A stretch of 64,000 nucleotides of DNA, taken from the NCBI RefSeq assembly GCF_009709555.1, contig NZ_WJBG01000167.1, forward strand, positions 1 to 64,000, written 5' to 3'. The first letter of the stretch is position 1; every line of letters begins with the position of its first letter. Positions 7,592 through 16,900 of this stretch are shown here, in pieces. The notes below the pieces were generated by a model, which searched no databases, had not been told where the DNA came from, and was given only the letters and a program-made list of their open reading frames with translations. This stretch comes from Streptomyces blattellae. GTDB taxonomy: Bacteria; Actinomycetota; Actinomycetes; Streptomycetales; Streptomycetaceae. Both the position numbers and the translations under genes were made by a program.

Positions 7592-8746
7592 ATGAGCACC
7601 GAGAACCTCGCCCAGAGCCCTCAGCAGCCGCCTCGCAAGCCACGCGTGGCCGTCGTGTTCGGCGGACGCAGTTCCGAGCACGGGATCTCCATGGTCACCG
7701 CCGGCGCCGTACTGCGTGCGATCGACCGGACGAAGTACGACGTCCTGCCGATCGGCATCACGCAGAGCGGCCGGTGGGTGCTCACAGCCGACGATCCGGA
7801 ACGCATGGCGATCACCGAGCGCCGTACGCCCGACGTCGAGCAGCTGGCCGACTCCGGCGAGGGCGGCGTCGTGCTCCCCGTCGACCCCGCGAACCGCGAA
7901 GTCGTCTACACCGAGCCCGGATCGGTGCCCAAGGCGCTCGGTGAGATCGACGTCGTCTTCCCGGTGCTGCACGGGCCGTACGGCGAGGACGGCACCCTTC
8001 AGGGCCTGCTGGAGCTCGCCGGAGTGCCGTACGTCGGCTCGGGCGTGCTCGCCTCGGCCGTCGGGCAGGACAAGGAGTACATGAAGCGGGTGTTCACCTC
8101 CTTCGGGCTCAAGGTGGGCCCGTACGTGGTGATCCGGCCGCGCGAGTGGGACCAGGACGGGTCCGCCGCCCGCAAGAAGATCATCGACCTTGCCGGCGAC
8201 CATGGCTGGCCGCTCTTCGTGAAGCCCGCGCGCGCGGGTTCGTCGATCGGCATCACCAAGGTCGACGACCTCTCCGGGCTCGACGAGGCGATCGCAGAGG
8301 CCCAGCGCCACGACCCCAAGATCCTCGTCGAGGCGGCGCTGCGCGGCCGGGAGATCGAGTGCGGGGTGCTGGACTTCGAGGACGGCCCTCGGGCATCGGT
8401 GCCCTCCGAGATCCCGTCACCCGAGACCCACGCCTACTACGACTTCGAGGCCAAGTACATCGACTCCACACCGGGCATCGTGCCCGCGCCGCTCACCCCG
8501 GAGGAGACGGCCGAGGTCCAGAAGCTCGCCGTCGACGCCTTCGAGGCCGCCTCCTGCGAGGGCCTGGTCCGCGCCGACTTCTTCCTCACCGGCGACGGCT
8601 TCGTCATCAACGAGATCAACACCATGCCCGGCATGACCCCGATCTCGATGTATCCGCAGATGTGGCAGGCGAGCGGAGTCGGCTACCCGGAGCTGGTGGA
8701 CCGGCTGATCCAGGCGGCGCTGCGCCGTTCAACGGGTCTGAGGTGA
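7592..8746 (+). CDS. ddl: D-alanine--D-alanine ligase
   Basis: 384 residues from the ATG at 7592. An ATP-grasp ligase making D-Ala-D-Ala for peptidoglycan. Seen in order: VFGGRSSEHGISMVTAG, LHGPYGEDGTLQGLLE, the ATP-grasp core FVKPARAGSSIGITKV, and the C-terminal metal-site motif INEINTMPGMTPISMYPQMW. The MTPISMYPQ loop is of the D-Ala-D-Ala type and not that of D-lactate or D-Ser resistance ligases, so it is the housekeeping enzyme. A hairpin shared with the converging lipoprotein gene follows. Confidence 0.97.
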   Translation: MSTENLAQSPQQPPRKPRVAVVFGGRSSEHGISMVTAGAVLRAIDRTKYDVLPIGITQSGRWVLTADDPERMAITERRTPDVEQLADSGEGGVVLPVDPANREVVYTEPGSVPKALGEIDVVFPVLHGPYGEDGTLQGLLELAGVPYVGSGVLASAVGQDKEYMKRVFTSFGLKVGPYVVIRPREWDQDGSAARKKIIDLAGDHGWPLFVKPARAGSSIGITKVDDLSGLDEAIAEAQRHDPKILVEAALRGREIECGVLDFEDGPRASVPSEIPSPETHAYYDFEAKYIDSTPGIVPAPLTPEETAEVQKLAVDAFEAASCEGLVRADFFLTGDGFVINEINTMPGMTPISMYPQMWQASGVGYPELVDRLIQAALRRSTGLR

Positions 8747-8751
8747 CTGAT

Positions 8752-8785
8752 CCGTGGGCGCGAGACACAACTGTCGCGCCCACGG
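8752..8785. terminator. Bidirectional hairpin between ddl and DUF3515 gene
   Basis: CCGTGGGCGCGA (8752-8763) pairs perfectly with TCGCGCCCACGG (8774-8785). It lies between converging stops (8746 and 8789). Confidence 0.75.
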
Positions 8786-8788
8786 CGC

Positions 8789-9271
8789 TCAGTCGGCGAT
8801 CCCCTCCGGCACCGCCTTCTTGATCGCGGGCCCCAGATCGACCAGCGGCGCCATCCCGTCGTCCGTGCGGTCCTTGGGGATGGTCACCTCCACGTACGCC
8901 TTGCGCAACGTCGTGACGAACCGGAAGTCCCCGTCGTCCTGCTCCTGCAGCAGCCACCCGACGCCGTTCACATCGACGCCGTCGGCATTGGTCTCGCTCA
9001 TGTCCGCAGGCCGGTCCACACCGCACCGCAGTATGATCGCCGGGTCTCCCCACCCCGCGGTCAACGCGGAGGCGGGTTCGGGATCCCGGCGATCCTGACC
9101 GTCGACCGTGGACGGCAACGCCCTGTCCAGGTTTCGGCACAGCGTCGTGACCTCGGTGCCCGGACCGGGAACCGCGGCCCGGGAACTGTCGTCTGCTGAG
9201 GAGCAGCCCGCGACGGTGATCAACAGTGCGACGGTGGGCAGGCCGACGAGCCGGTGGGGAGAGAAGGTCAC
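8789..9271 (-). CDS. DUF3515 lipoprotein
   Basis: 160 residues. The N terminus has a basic start, a hydrophobic stretch and the lipobox ITVAGC with the lipidated Cys at about residue 23, so it should be tethered outside the membrane. The mature part carries two further cysteines (TTLCRNL and ILRCGV) that could form a disulfide, and a GWGDPAIILRCGV block typical of DUF3515. Its function is unknown. It lies between ddl and thiL, its usual place in Streptomyces. Confidence 0.85.
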   Translation of the reverse strand: MTFSPHRLVGLPTVALLITVAGCSSADDSSRAAVPGPGTEVTTLCRNLDRALPSTVDGQDRRDPEPASALTAGWGDPAIILRCGVDRPADMSETNADGVDVNGVGWLLQEQDDGDFRFVTTLRKAYVEVTIPKDRTDDGMAPLVDLGPAIKKAVPEGIAD

Positions 9272-9291
9272 CGGCCAAGGGTAGACGGGGG

Positions 9292-9525
9292 CTACAGATG
9301 AACGACCGGGCAGGTCAGGGTTCGCGTGATGCCGTCCACTTGCTGGACCTTGGCGACCACCATGCGGCCGAGGTCGTCGACGGTGTCAGCTTGGGCACGC
9401 ACGATCACGTCATAAGGTCCTGTCACGTCCTCAGCCTGGATCACCCCAGGAATCTTGCTGATCGTTTCGGCGACGGTCGACGCTTTGCCGACCTCCGTCT
9501 GGATCAGGATGTACGCCTGTACCAC
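9292..9525 (-). CDS. Stand-alone AsnC/Lrp-type ligand-binding domain protein
   Basis: 77 residues from GTG 9525 with GGAGG just upstream. It consists only of the RAM (regulation of amino acid metabolism) domain of Lrp/AsnC regulators, starting VVQAYILIQTEVG, with the ligand-loop region VTGPYDVIVRAQADT. There is no DNA-binding domain. Such proteins form oligomeric rings and are thought to bind small effectors. The longer open frame to 9732 overlaps the thiL promoter and was not used. It is divergent from thiL. Confidence 0.88.
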   Translation of the reverse strand: MVQAYILIQTEVGKASTVAETISKIPGVIQAEDVTGPYDVIVRAQADTVDDLGRMVVAKVQQVDGITRTLTCPVVHL

Positions 9526-9731
9526 GGAACCTCCAGGGCGGCCACGAGGATCATGTGGGGAAAAGGAACGCCACGGTATCGCGTCGCCGCTCGCCACGGG
9601 GAGACCTGCGGGGACCGCGGCCCCCGCGCCGGGGTGCAGGCACGACAGAAGTTGACGGTCAACTTGACCGTATCGAGCACACTGGTGACGCGCGACCGGG
9701 CACGGACAGGTACAGAAGGGGCGAAAGGACA

Positions 9732-10697
9732 ATGAAGGGCACTGTTGGTGAGCTGGGGGAGTTCGGGCTCATCAGGGAGCTCACCTCCCGTCTCACCACC
9801 ACCCCGGCGGTCCGGGTCGGCCCCGGCGACGACGCCGCGGTGGTCGCCGCACCCGATCGCAGGGTCGTGGCGAGCACCGACATCCTCGTCGAGGGGCGGC
9901 ACTTCCGCCGCGACTGGTCCACGGCCTACGACGTCGGCCGCAAGGCCGCCGCACAGAACCTCGCGGACATCGCGGCCATGGGCGCCGTACCGACCGCGCT
10001 GCTGCTCGGCCTGGTCGTGCCGGCCGAACTCCCGGTGACCTGGCCGACCGAGATGATGGACGGACTGCGCGACGAGTGCCAGGTCGCGGGGGCCTCGGTG
10101 GTCGGCGGCGATGTCGTACGCGGCGACTCGATCATGGTGTCGATCACCGCGCTCGGCGATCTGCGCAACCAGGAGCCCGTGACGCGGGGCGGTGCGCAGC
10201 CCGGCGACCTCGTCGCGGTGACCGGCTGGCTGGGCTGGTCCGCGGCCGGCTACGCCGTGCTGTCCCGGGGCTTCCGCTCGCCGCGGGCCTTCGTGGAGGC
10301 GCACCGGCGCCCGGAGCCGCCGTATCACGCGGGGCCGGCCGCGGCCGGGCTCGGCGCGACCGCGATGTGCGACGTGAGCGACGGGCTGATCGCCGACCTC
10401 GGGCACATCGCGCAGGCCAGCAAGGTCCGTATCGACATCCGCTCCGGCGCGATCGACATCCCCTCGCAGATGAACGACATCGGGCAGGCCGTGGGCGTCG
10501 ATCCCATGCAGTGGGTGCTCACCGGGGGCGAGGACCACGCGATCGTGGCGACCTTCCCGCCGGACGTGAAACTGCCCGCCCGCTGGAAGGTCATCGGCGA
10601 GGTGCGGGGCCCCTCGGCGCTGCCCCAGGTGACGGTCGACGGGGCCCCGTGGACCAGCAAGGGCGGCTGGGACCACTTCGGGGACATCGAGTCGTGA
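9732..10697 (+). CDS. thiL: Thiamine-monophosphate kinase
   Basis: 321 residues from ATG 9732 (GAAAGGA upstream). It phosphorylates thiamine monophosphate to thiamine diphosphate. PurM/ThiL-family features are seen: GPGDDAAVV near residue 30, STDILVEGRHFRRDW, the glycine-rich QNLADIAAMGA, the VGGDVVRG loop, and the late VSDGLIADLGH and LTGGEDHAIVATF blocks. Its stop overlaps the thiD start by 4 bp. No TPP riboswitch was recognised in the short leader. Confidence 0.96.
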   Translation: MKGTVGELGEFGLIRELTSRLTTTPAVRVGPGDDAAVVAAPDRRVVASTDILVEGRHFRRDWSTAYDVGRKAAAQNLADIAAMGAVPTALLLGLVVPAELPVTWPTEMMDGLRDECQVAGASVVGGDVVRGDSIMVSITALGDLRNQEPVTRGGAQPGDLVAVTGWLGWSAAGYAVLSRGFRSPRAFVEAHRRPEPPYHAGPAAAGLGATAMCDVSDGLIADLGHIAQASKVRIDIRSGAIDIPSQMNDIGQAVGVDPMQWVLTGGEDHAIVATFPPDVKLPARWKVIGEVRGPSALPQVTVDGAPWTSKGGWDHFGDIES

Positions 10698-11491
10698 GCG
10701 CGCCGCCGAGAGCGCTGACGGTCGCCGGCTCCGATTCCGGCGGAGGCGCCGGAATCCAGGCCGACTTGAAGACGATGCTCGCGCTCGGCGTGCACGGCAT
10801 GAGCGTCGTCACCGCCGTGACCGCGCAGAACTCCCTGGGCGTGCAGGGGGCATGGCCGCTGCCCGTGGAGACGGTGCGGGCGCAGTACCGGAGCGTCGTC
10901 GACGACATCGGCGTCCAGGCCGTGAAGACCGGGATGCTCGCGTCCGCCGAACTCGTCGAGGCGGTGGCCGAGTTGATCGCCGGTACGGACGTTCCGGCCG
11001 TGATCGACCCGGTGGGTGTCTCCAAGCACGGCGACTCGCTGCTGGCTCCGTCCGCGCTGGACTCCGTACGGACGAAGCTGCTGCCGGTCGCGACCGTGGC
11101 GACGCCGAACCTGGACGAGGTGGCCCAACTGACGGGCGTGCACGTCGAGTCGGAGGAGCAGATGCGCAGGGCCGCGGCGGCTGTTCTGGCGTACGGGCCG
11201 CGCTGGGTGCTGATCAAGGGCGGGCATCTGCCCGGGGACGCCGTGGATCTGCTCACCGACGGGGCGGAGGAGCACTGGCTGCGGGCGCCCCGGCACGACA
11301 ACCGGCACACGCACGGCACGGGCTGCACGCTCGCCTCCGCGATCGCTTCCGGGCTCGCGACGGGGCTGCCTGTGCCGACGGCGGTCGCGGCGGCGAAGGA
11401 GTACGTCACCGGGGCGATCGAGGCGGGGTTCGCGCTCGGTGGGGGGATCGGGCCGGTGGATCACGGGTGGCGGTTCAGGGGCGACGTCTAG
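10694..11491 (+). CDS. thiD: Hydroxymethylpyrimidine (phosphate) kinase
   Basis: 265 residues, GTG start at 10694 within the thiL stop. A ribokinase-fold enzyme that phosphorylates HMP and HMP-P to HMP-PP, the pyrimidine half of thiamine. Signatures are VAGSDSGGGAGIQADLKT, the middle VIDPVGVSKHGD and the catalytic HGTGCTLASAIASGLA near residue 210. Coupled translation with thiL gives a two-step thiamine unit. Confidence 0.96.
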   Translation: MSAPPRALTVAGSDSGGGAGIQADLKTMLALGVHGMSVVTAVTAQNSLGVQGAWPLPVETVRAQYRSVVDDIGVQAVKTGMLASAELVEAVAELIAGTDVPAVIDPVGVSKHGDSLLAPSALDSVRTKLLPVATVATPNLDEVAQLTGVHVESEEQMRRAAAAVLAYGPRWVLIKGGHLPGDAVDLLTDGAEEHWLRAPRHDNRHTHGTGCTLASAIASGLATGLPVPTAVAAAKEYVTGAIEAGFALGGGIGPVDHGWRFRGDV

Positions 11492-11550
11492 TCGTCGGCG
11501 CCTGGGTCGTGGGCGCCTGGGTCGTGGGCGCCTGGGTCGTCGAGGCCCGG
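11491..11550. repeat. 15-bp tandem repeat after thiD
   Basis: Four consecutive 15-mers of the form GTCGTSGGCGCCTGG begin at 11491, 11506, 11521 and 11536; the middle two are identical and the last has diverged. The array starts at the final base of the thiD stop codon. Confidence 0.7.
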
Positions 11551-11565
11551 GCCCCGGAGGGCGCA

Positions 11566-11599
11566 GCAAAAAGCCGGTCCACCCGAGGTGGACCGGCTT
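11566..11599 (-). terminator. rpmB terminator
   Basis: AAGCCGGTCCACC (11571-11583) pairs with GGTGGACCGGCTT (11587-11599). On the minus strand the stem is followed by TTTTTGC, so this is a textbook intrinsic terminator for rpmB. Confidence 0.85.
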
Positions 11600-11639
11600 C
11601 TGCAGCGAACCAGCATGGGCCGCGCGCTACCGCGTAGCG

Positions 11640-11825
11640 TCAGCGCGAGACCTTGCCGGCCTTGATGCACGAGGTGCAAGCGTTCACGCGCTTCGGCGTC
11701 CCGCCGACCACGGTACGGACGCGCTGGATGTTCGGGTTCCAGCGACGGGACGTACGGCGGTGCGAGTGCGAGATGTTGTTGCCGAAGCCCGGCCCCTTGC
11801 CGCAGACGTCGCAGTTGGCAGCCAC
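11640..11825 (-). CDS. rpmB: 50S ribosomal protein L28 (Cys-containing form)
   Basis: 61 residues. N-terminal ANCDVCGKGPGFGNNISHSHRRTSRRWNPN and the later CTSCIKAGKVSR are characteristic of L28. It keeps the two CxxC pairs that bind zinc (the C+ form); Streptomyces also encode zinc-free paralogues induced on zinc starvation, so this is the zinc-replete version. It is monocistronic, with a strong terminator behind it and two palindromes in its upstream region. Confidence 0.95.
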   Translation of the reverse strand: MAANCDVCGKGPGFGNNISHSHRRTSRRWNPNIQRVRTVVGGTPKRVNACTSCIKAGKVSR

Positions 11826-11858
11826 GGGTCACTCCAAAGACTTCAGATGCACTTACGG

Positions 11859-11882
11859 TTGATCCCGGCAGGCCGGGATCAA
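11859..11882. promoter_or_regulatory. Perfect 24-bp palindrome in the rpmB leader region
   Basis: TTGATCCCGGC (11859-11869) and GCCGGGATCAA (11872-11882) are perfect inverted copies around AG, 33 bp upstream of the rpmB ATG. It could be a hairpin in the rpmB 5' leader or a protein operator. Role inferred. Confidence 0.5.
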
Positions 11883-11924
11883 GATCGCAGGATCAGAGAT
11901 CTGGGTGGCGTTGCCAGGGGAATG

Positions 11925-11942
11925 GCCCGATCTGGATCGGGC
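11925..11942. promoter_or_regulatory. Perfect 18-bp palindrome between rpmB and the DAK gene
   Basis: GCCCGATC (11925-11932) and GATCGGGC (11935-11942) mirror each other around a 2-bp centre. The centre is 63 bp from that of the 24-bp palindrome at 11859, and both share the GATC/CCCG core. Function unknown. Confidence 0.45.
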
Positions 11943-12083
11943 AACCGGAGCAGCATACAACGACTGCGCCAGTACAACGAAACTACCATGGCTGCTCAGG
12001 GCCACGCTCCGGCCCACTTCCGGCGGCCCACCGGCCCGGGGTCTACGCTGCGTCCCACGTCCGGCAGTCCTAAGGAGGCGCAG

Positions 12084-13907
12084 GTGGCGCAGGCGCCGCA
12101 GACATTCCTCGATGCTCTCGCGGTGCGCACCTGGTGCGGTCTCGCGCTGGCGGCGCTGGGGAGGTCGCGCGAGGAGATCGACGCGATCAACGTCTACCCG
12201 GTCGCCGACGGGGACACCGGCACGAACCTGTATCTGACAGTGGAGTCGGCGCTCACCGCGGTCGAGGCGGTCTTCACCGGCCACGAGGTCGGGGGCGGCG
12301 CGGGGGTGCCGTCGCTCGCCGACACCGTGCAGGCCATGGCGCACGGCGCGCTCATCGGGGCGCGCGGGAACTCCGGAACGATTCTGGCGCAGCTGCTGCG
12401 GGGGATGGCGCAGGTGCTCGCCGCGGACGGGGAGGGCGGCGGGGAGGGCGGCGGGGGACGGGCCGGCGGTGGGTCCGGGGGCTCGTCCCCCGGTGAGAGC
12501 GCTCACAGCGACGCCCGGGGGCTGCGGCTCGCGCTCCGGCATGCGGCCGACTCCGCCCGGCAGGCCGTGGCCCACCCCGTGGAGGGCACGGTTCTCACGG
12601 TCGCCTCGGCCGCCGCGGACGCCGCGACGGGAACCGAGGGGGACTGCGGGACGGTCGCGCGGGCGGCGTACGACGGCGCGCGAGCGGCCCTCGCCGCGAC
12701 GCCGGGCCAGCTGGCCGTCCTGGCGCGCGCGGGCGTCGTGGACGCGGGCGGGCGGGGCCTGGTGGCGGTGCTGGGGGCGCTGGTGGAGACGTTCACGGGG
12801 GAGCGGCCGGCGGCGGTGGCCGTGGTGCCCCCGGTAGCCATGGTGCCCCCGGTGGCCGTCGTGTCGCCGGTGGGCGGGGGGCACGCGCGCGTGGACGGCC
12901 TCGGCACGAGCGACGAGCACGCGCGCGTGGGCGCCGACAGCCCCGGCGAGTGCGTGGACGGGGCCGTGACCCCGGAGGAGGGCGGGCCCGCCTTCGAGGT
13001 GATCTACCTGCTGGAGGCCGAGGACGCGGCCGTGACCCGGCTGCGGGAGCGGCTCGACGAACTCGGTGACTCGCTCGTCGTGGTCGGCGGTGACGGGCTG
13101 TGGAACGTCCATGTACACGTGGACGACGCGGGCGCCGCCGTGGAGGCGGGCGTGGAGGCCGGGCGGCCGTACCGGATCAGGATCACGCACTTCGCCGTCG
13201 GCGACGTGCACACCACCGGCGGCGGACGCCCGTCCCGGGAGCGCGTCCAGCGTGCCGTCGTGGCCGTGGTGCCCGGCGAGGGGCTGGCCGGGCTCTACAC
13301 CGAAGCGGGCGCGACCACGGTGCTCGCGCGCCCCGGCGAGCCGCTCGCGAGCGGGGAGCTCGTCGACGCCGTACGACGGGCCCACGCGCGCGAGGTCGTG
13401 CTGCTGCCCAATGACGCCGACCTGCGCCACACCGCCGCCGCGGCGGCCGAGCAGGCTCGCACGGAGGGCATCCGGGTGGCGCTGATCCCGACGCGCTCCG
13501 CGGTGCAGGGGATCGCTGCGCTGGCCGTGCACGAACCGGACCGCCGGTTCGACGAGGACGTCGTGCAGATGACCTCGGCGGCCGGTGCGACCCGCTACGC
13601 CGAGGTGACCGTCGCCGAGCGCCAGTCGTGGACCACGGCCGGTATCTGCCAGGCCGGGGACGTCCTGGGCCTCATCGAGGGCGATGTCGCCGTGATCGGC
13701 TCGGACGTCACCGCCACCGCCGAGACGGTCATCGACCGCATGCTCCAGGCGGGCGGCGAGATGGTCACCCTCGTCCTCGGCGATGAAGCGCCCGACTCCA
13801 TCGCCGAGCGCGTCGAAGCACGCGTGCGTGAGGTGCACCTCGCCGTCGACACGGTCGTGTACCGGGGCGGGCGGCAGGGTTCGCTGCTGCTCATCGGCGT
13901 CGAATAG
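12084..13907 (+). CDS. DAK-phosphatase/FakA-like DhaL-domain kinase
   Basis: 607 residues from GTG 12084 with AAGGAGG at 12072-12078. The N-terminal DhaL domain (about 1-230) shows the Mg-ATP site INVYPVADGDTGTNLYLT and the loop MAHGALIGARGNSGTILAQLLRGM. The C-terminal half has the FakA-type domain ending in VVYRGGRQGSLLLIGVE. Relatives are fatty acid kinase catalytic subunits (FakA), which phosphorylate FakB-bound acyl chains. No FakB gene is adjacent. A Gly-rich run (12428-12490) and a VPPVA repeat (about 12820-12870) are extra linkers. The frame extends upstream, but the RBS decides the start. Confidence 0.85.
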   Translation: MAQAPQTFLDALAVRTWCGLALAALGRSREEIDAINVYPVADGDTGTNLYLTVESALTAVEAVFTGHEVGGGAGVPSLADTVQAMAHGALIGARGNSGTILAQLLRGMAQVLAADGEGGGEGGGGRAGGGSGGSSPGESAHSDARGLRLALRHAADSARQAVAHPVEGTVLTVASAAADAATGTEGDCGTVARAAYDGARAALAATPGQLAVLARAGVVDAGGRGLVAVLGALVETFTGERPAAVAVVPPVAMVPPVAVVSPVGGGHARVDGLGTSDEHARVGADSPGECVDGAVTPEEGGPAFEVIYLLEAEDAAVTRLRERLDELGDSLVVVGGDGLWNVHVHVDDAGAAVEAGVEAGRPYRIRITHFAVGDVHTTGGGRPSRERVQRAVVAVVPGEGLAGLYTEAGATTVLARPGEPLASGELVDAVRRAHAREVVLLPNDADLRHTAAAAAEQARTEGIRVALIPTRSAVQGIAALAVHEPDRRFDEDVVQMTSAAGATRYAEVTVAERQSWTTAGICQAGDVLGLIEGDVAVIGSDVTATAETVIDRMLQAGGEMVTLVLGDEAPDSIAERVEARVREVHLAVDTVVYRGGRQGSLLLIGVE

Positions 13908-13979
13908 ACCGCGTTCTTCCTGTAGACCGCGGTCTTCCTAAGCCCTATTCGTTCAGGCCCCGTCCCTCCAGCCCCGTCC

Positions 13980-16900
13980 CTACAGGCCCTGTCCCTCCAG
14001 ACCCTGTTCCTGCATCAGCTGGAGCATCTGCTCCGCCTCCGCCCGCCGGGCCTGTACCGTCTCGTCGCCGTCGTCGGCACCGTCGTACGCGACCAGCACC
14101 GCACGCGCGCGTGCCGCGGCCTGCGCGGGGCGGCTCAGGTCTGCCTCCAGCCAGCCGGCGGCGAGTTCGGCGCCGGTGCGGGCGTGCAGGGCGTCATCAC
14201 CGGCGGCGGCGAACACCGTGACCGCGTCCAGCATCTGGCCCAGGGCATCTTCGAGGGTGGCCCGGATCGAGTCGTCCTCGGCGTCCTCGGTGGCGGACCG
14301 GGCGAGCAGGTCGCCGAACTGCCGGTGGGTGTGGCCGAGTTCCGCGGTGAGCCGCTGCCGGGACTCTTCGTCGGCGGTGGCGTCCCGTGCCGTCGCGCAC
14401 TCGCGGACTGCGCCCGCCATCAGCTCCCGTGCCTCCTCCGGCCCCTCCTGGGTGCGCAGCGCGAGCCAGGCGCGGGCGCGCAGGGAACGCACCAGGCCGT
14501 GTACGTTGCCGAGTTCGCGCCACAGCGCGCCCGCGCGCGCGTAGGCCTGGTCGGCCTCGTCGTGCAGCCCCGCGTGCCCCAGGGACTCCGCGGCGAGATG
14601 GGCGAGCGTGGCATGGTCGTGCTGCTCGGGCCAGTTCCGGGCGATCTCGGCGGCCTGCAAACGCCGTTCGGCCGCCGCGCGGTGTTCGCCGAGCTCGCTC
14701 AGGCAGTCGCCGAGCCACCACTGCGTCTGTACGACCGCGCCGTCGCCGTGTGTTTCGGCGGTCACGTCGGGCAGCGCCGACTCCAGCACCTCCGCGGCCT
14801 CCGCCCAACGGCCCTGGCGCAGCAGGAACCCGCCGAGCTGATGCCGTGCCCAGGCGCCGAGCGTCGGGCCCTCGCCCGCCTCCTCGGCCCAGTGCGCCGC
14901 GTCCAGGGCGTGTTCGGCGGCCTCCGCGGACCGGCCCAGGCCGCCCAGGACCTCGGCGAGCTGAAGGTGCAGCTGGGCGCGGCCGACCGGCTCCAGGTGC
15001 GGTCCGCCGTGCTCCAGCGCCGCACGCAGCGCCCGCTCGGCCTCCGCCGTGTCGCCCAGGTGGTGCGCAAGTCCCGCCAGCCGGGCCTCGTACTCCACCG
15101 CGAACCACGGCAGCCCGGCCCCGACGAACGCGGCCGCGGCCCGCGCGAACAGCTCCGCGGCCCCCTCCACGTCCCCGGCGAGCGCGGCCAGCTCCGCGAG
15201 CATCGCCTGCCCCTCAGCGACCCGCGAGGCAAGCCGCACATCGCCCCCGACCCGCCCCTCCACCAGCGCCAGCACCTCCCGAGCGGCACCTTCGGCACGC
15301 ACGAAGGCCAGCTCGACAGGCGAGGACTGCTCGACGGACACATCCCGCGCCGGGCTGCGGCCCGGGATCTCGTGTTCCGGGGAGCCGCCGTCCCCGGTCG
15401 CGTCCGGTGGGGAGGGTGTGGCGGGCGGGTCGCTGTGGCTGTGCGGGTCGCTGTGGCGGACGTTGTCGCCTGGATCCGGTGAGGGGCGGTCGGCGGACGC
15501 GTCCTGGGCCGGGCCGTTGGCCGGGATCTCGGCGGGTGGGAAGTCGTCGTTCGTGTTCGGTGACGAGTCGTCGTCCGGGGCCGCGGCACCCGCGGAATGC
15601 GCCGTCTCGTGCACCCGCCGCATCAGGATCCGGGCCTTGCCCATCAATACCGACGCCGTCTGCGGCAGGCCGGTGCCGCCTTCGGCGTAGAGCGCCAGGA
15701 CCTCGTCGTACGGGCCGGCGACGGACCTCAGTGCCTCGTCGATGTCGCCCGCGAGCGCGAGCATGTACGCCGCACGCGCGCGTGCCGCCAAGGCCTCACC
15801 GGGGTCGCCCGCCTCCGCGTACAGCTCGGCGGCGCGCTCGAACAGGGCGATGCCTTCGGGGCCGAGGCTCATCGCACGGTGGTCGGCGATCTCAGCGCGG
15901 TCCCGTGGGTCCAGCTCGGCCCCCTCGGCGGCTCGGGCGACCGCCGCCCATGCCTCGACGGCGTTCGGCTGCAGGGTGTCCGACAGCCGCCGGGCCTCGG
16001 CCAGCAGCGCGGGCAGATCGGGCTCCACGGCCTCATCGTGCGCCGGAACCGGCGGGAGGGGAACCGTCGCGGGACGTGCCGAGCGCACCCCGAGCGGCAG
16101 CCGCTCCACCAGTGGCCGCTGCTCCATACGCGCACGTGCCTGCTCGCTCACCCGCGCCGTGCCGTTGCGCTGATCGAACCGCCCGGCCAGCGCCAGGGCC
16201 TCCACGCGCGCGTGGGCGGCGAGTTCACCCGCGCTCCACTCCCGCCCGGCCGGACCCGGCACCCGCCCGCCGCCCAGCCCCAGCGCGGTCAGCCGGTCCA
16301 TGAGCAGGGCCACGACACTCATGAAGTCCAGCCTGCTGCGCGGATGCCCGCTGTCGGTGAAGTACGTCGGCCGCTCCGCGAGCAGCTCCAGGCCGCGCGC
16401 CTCGTTACCGGTCAGCGCACAGAACTCCACGTGGTCCGCGTACGCGCCGCGCATGCTCTCCATGGGCCGTACGAGCCGGAAACCCCGCAGATGGTTGGCG
16501 CGGGCCTCATCCAGGCGGCCCAGCCGCAGCAGGGGCACCAGGGACGACGCCAGGACCGTGTGCGGCTCGTGGGCGCAGCTGAACTCGCCCTCCAGAACGG
16601 GCGCCCACAGCTCCAGCGCCGCCGCGTCCCGCCCCCGCTCCGCCTGCCACCACCCCTGCCCGTGCAGCTCGCACGCGTGGCAGTCGGCCATGCTGTCCCG
16701 GTCGGCGGCCAGCCACGCGGCGTACGCCCGCTCGGCCCGGTCGACGTCCCCGACGTGCGCGGCCACACTGAACTCGGCGCTGCGCACGGCCCGTTCGGAG
16801 TGCCCGGCGAGCCGGTAGCGGTGTTCCATCTCGCCGAGCCACTTCTCGACGGACGCGAGCGGGATGTGCGGCTGGTCGAGCATGCCGGACGACATCCACT

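Noticed and set aside
9640..9731. TPP riboswitch before thiL
   Set aside because: The leader is short and lacks the conserved CUGAGA and ACCUG-type segments.
9526..9732. Longer N terminus for the AsnC-domain protein, possibly a DNA-binding domain
   Set aside because: The extension is not helix-turn-helix-like and overlaps the thiL promoter; a GGAGG site precedes the internal GTG.
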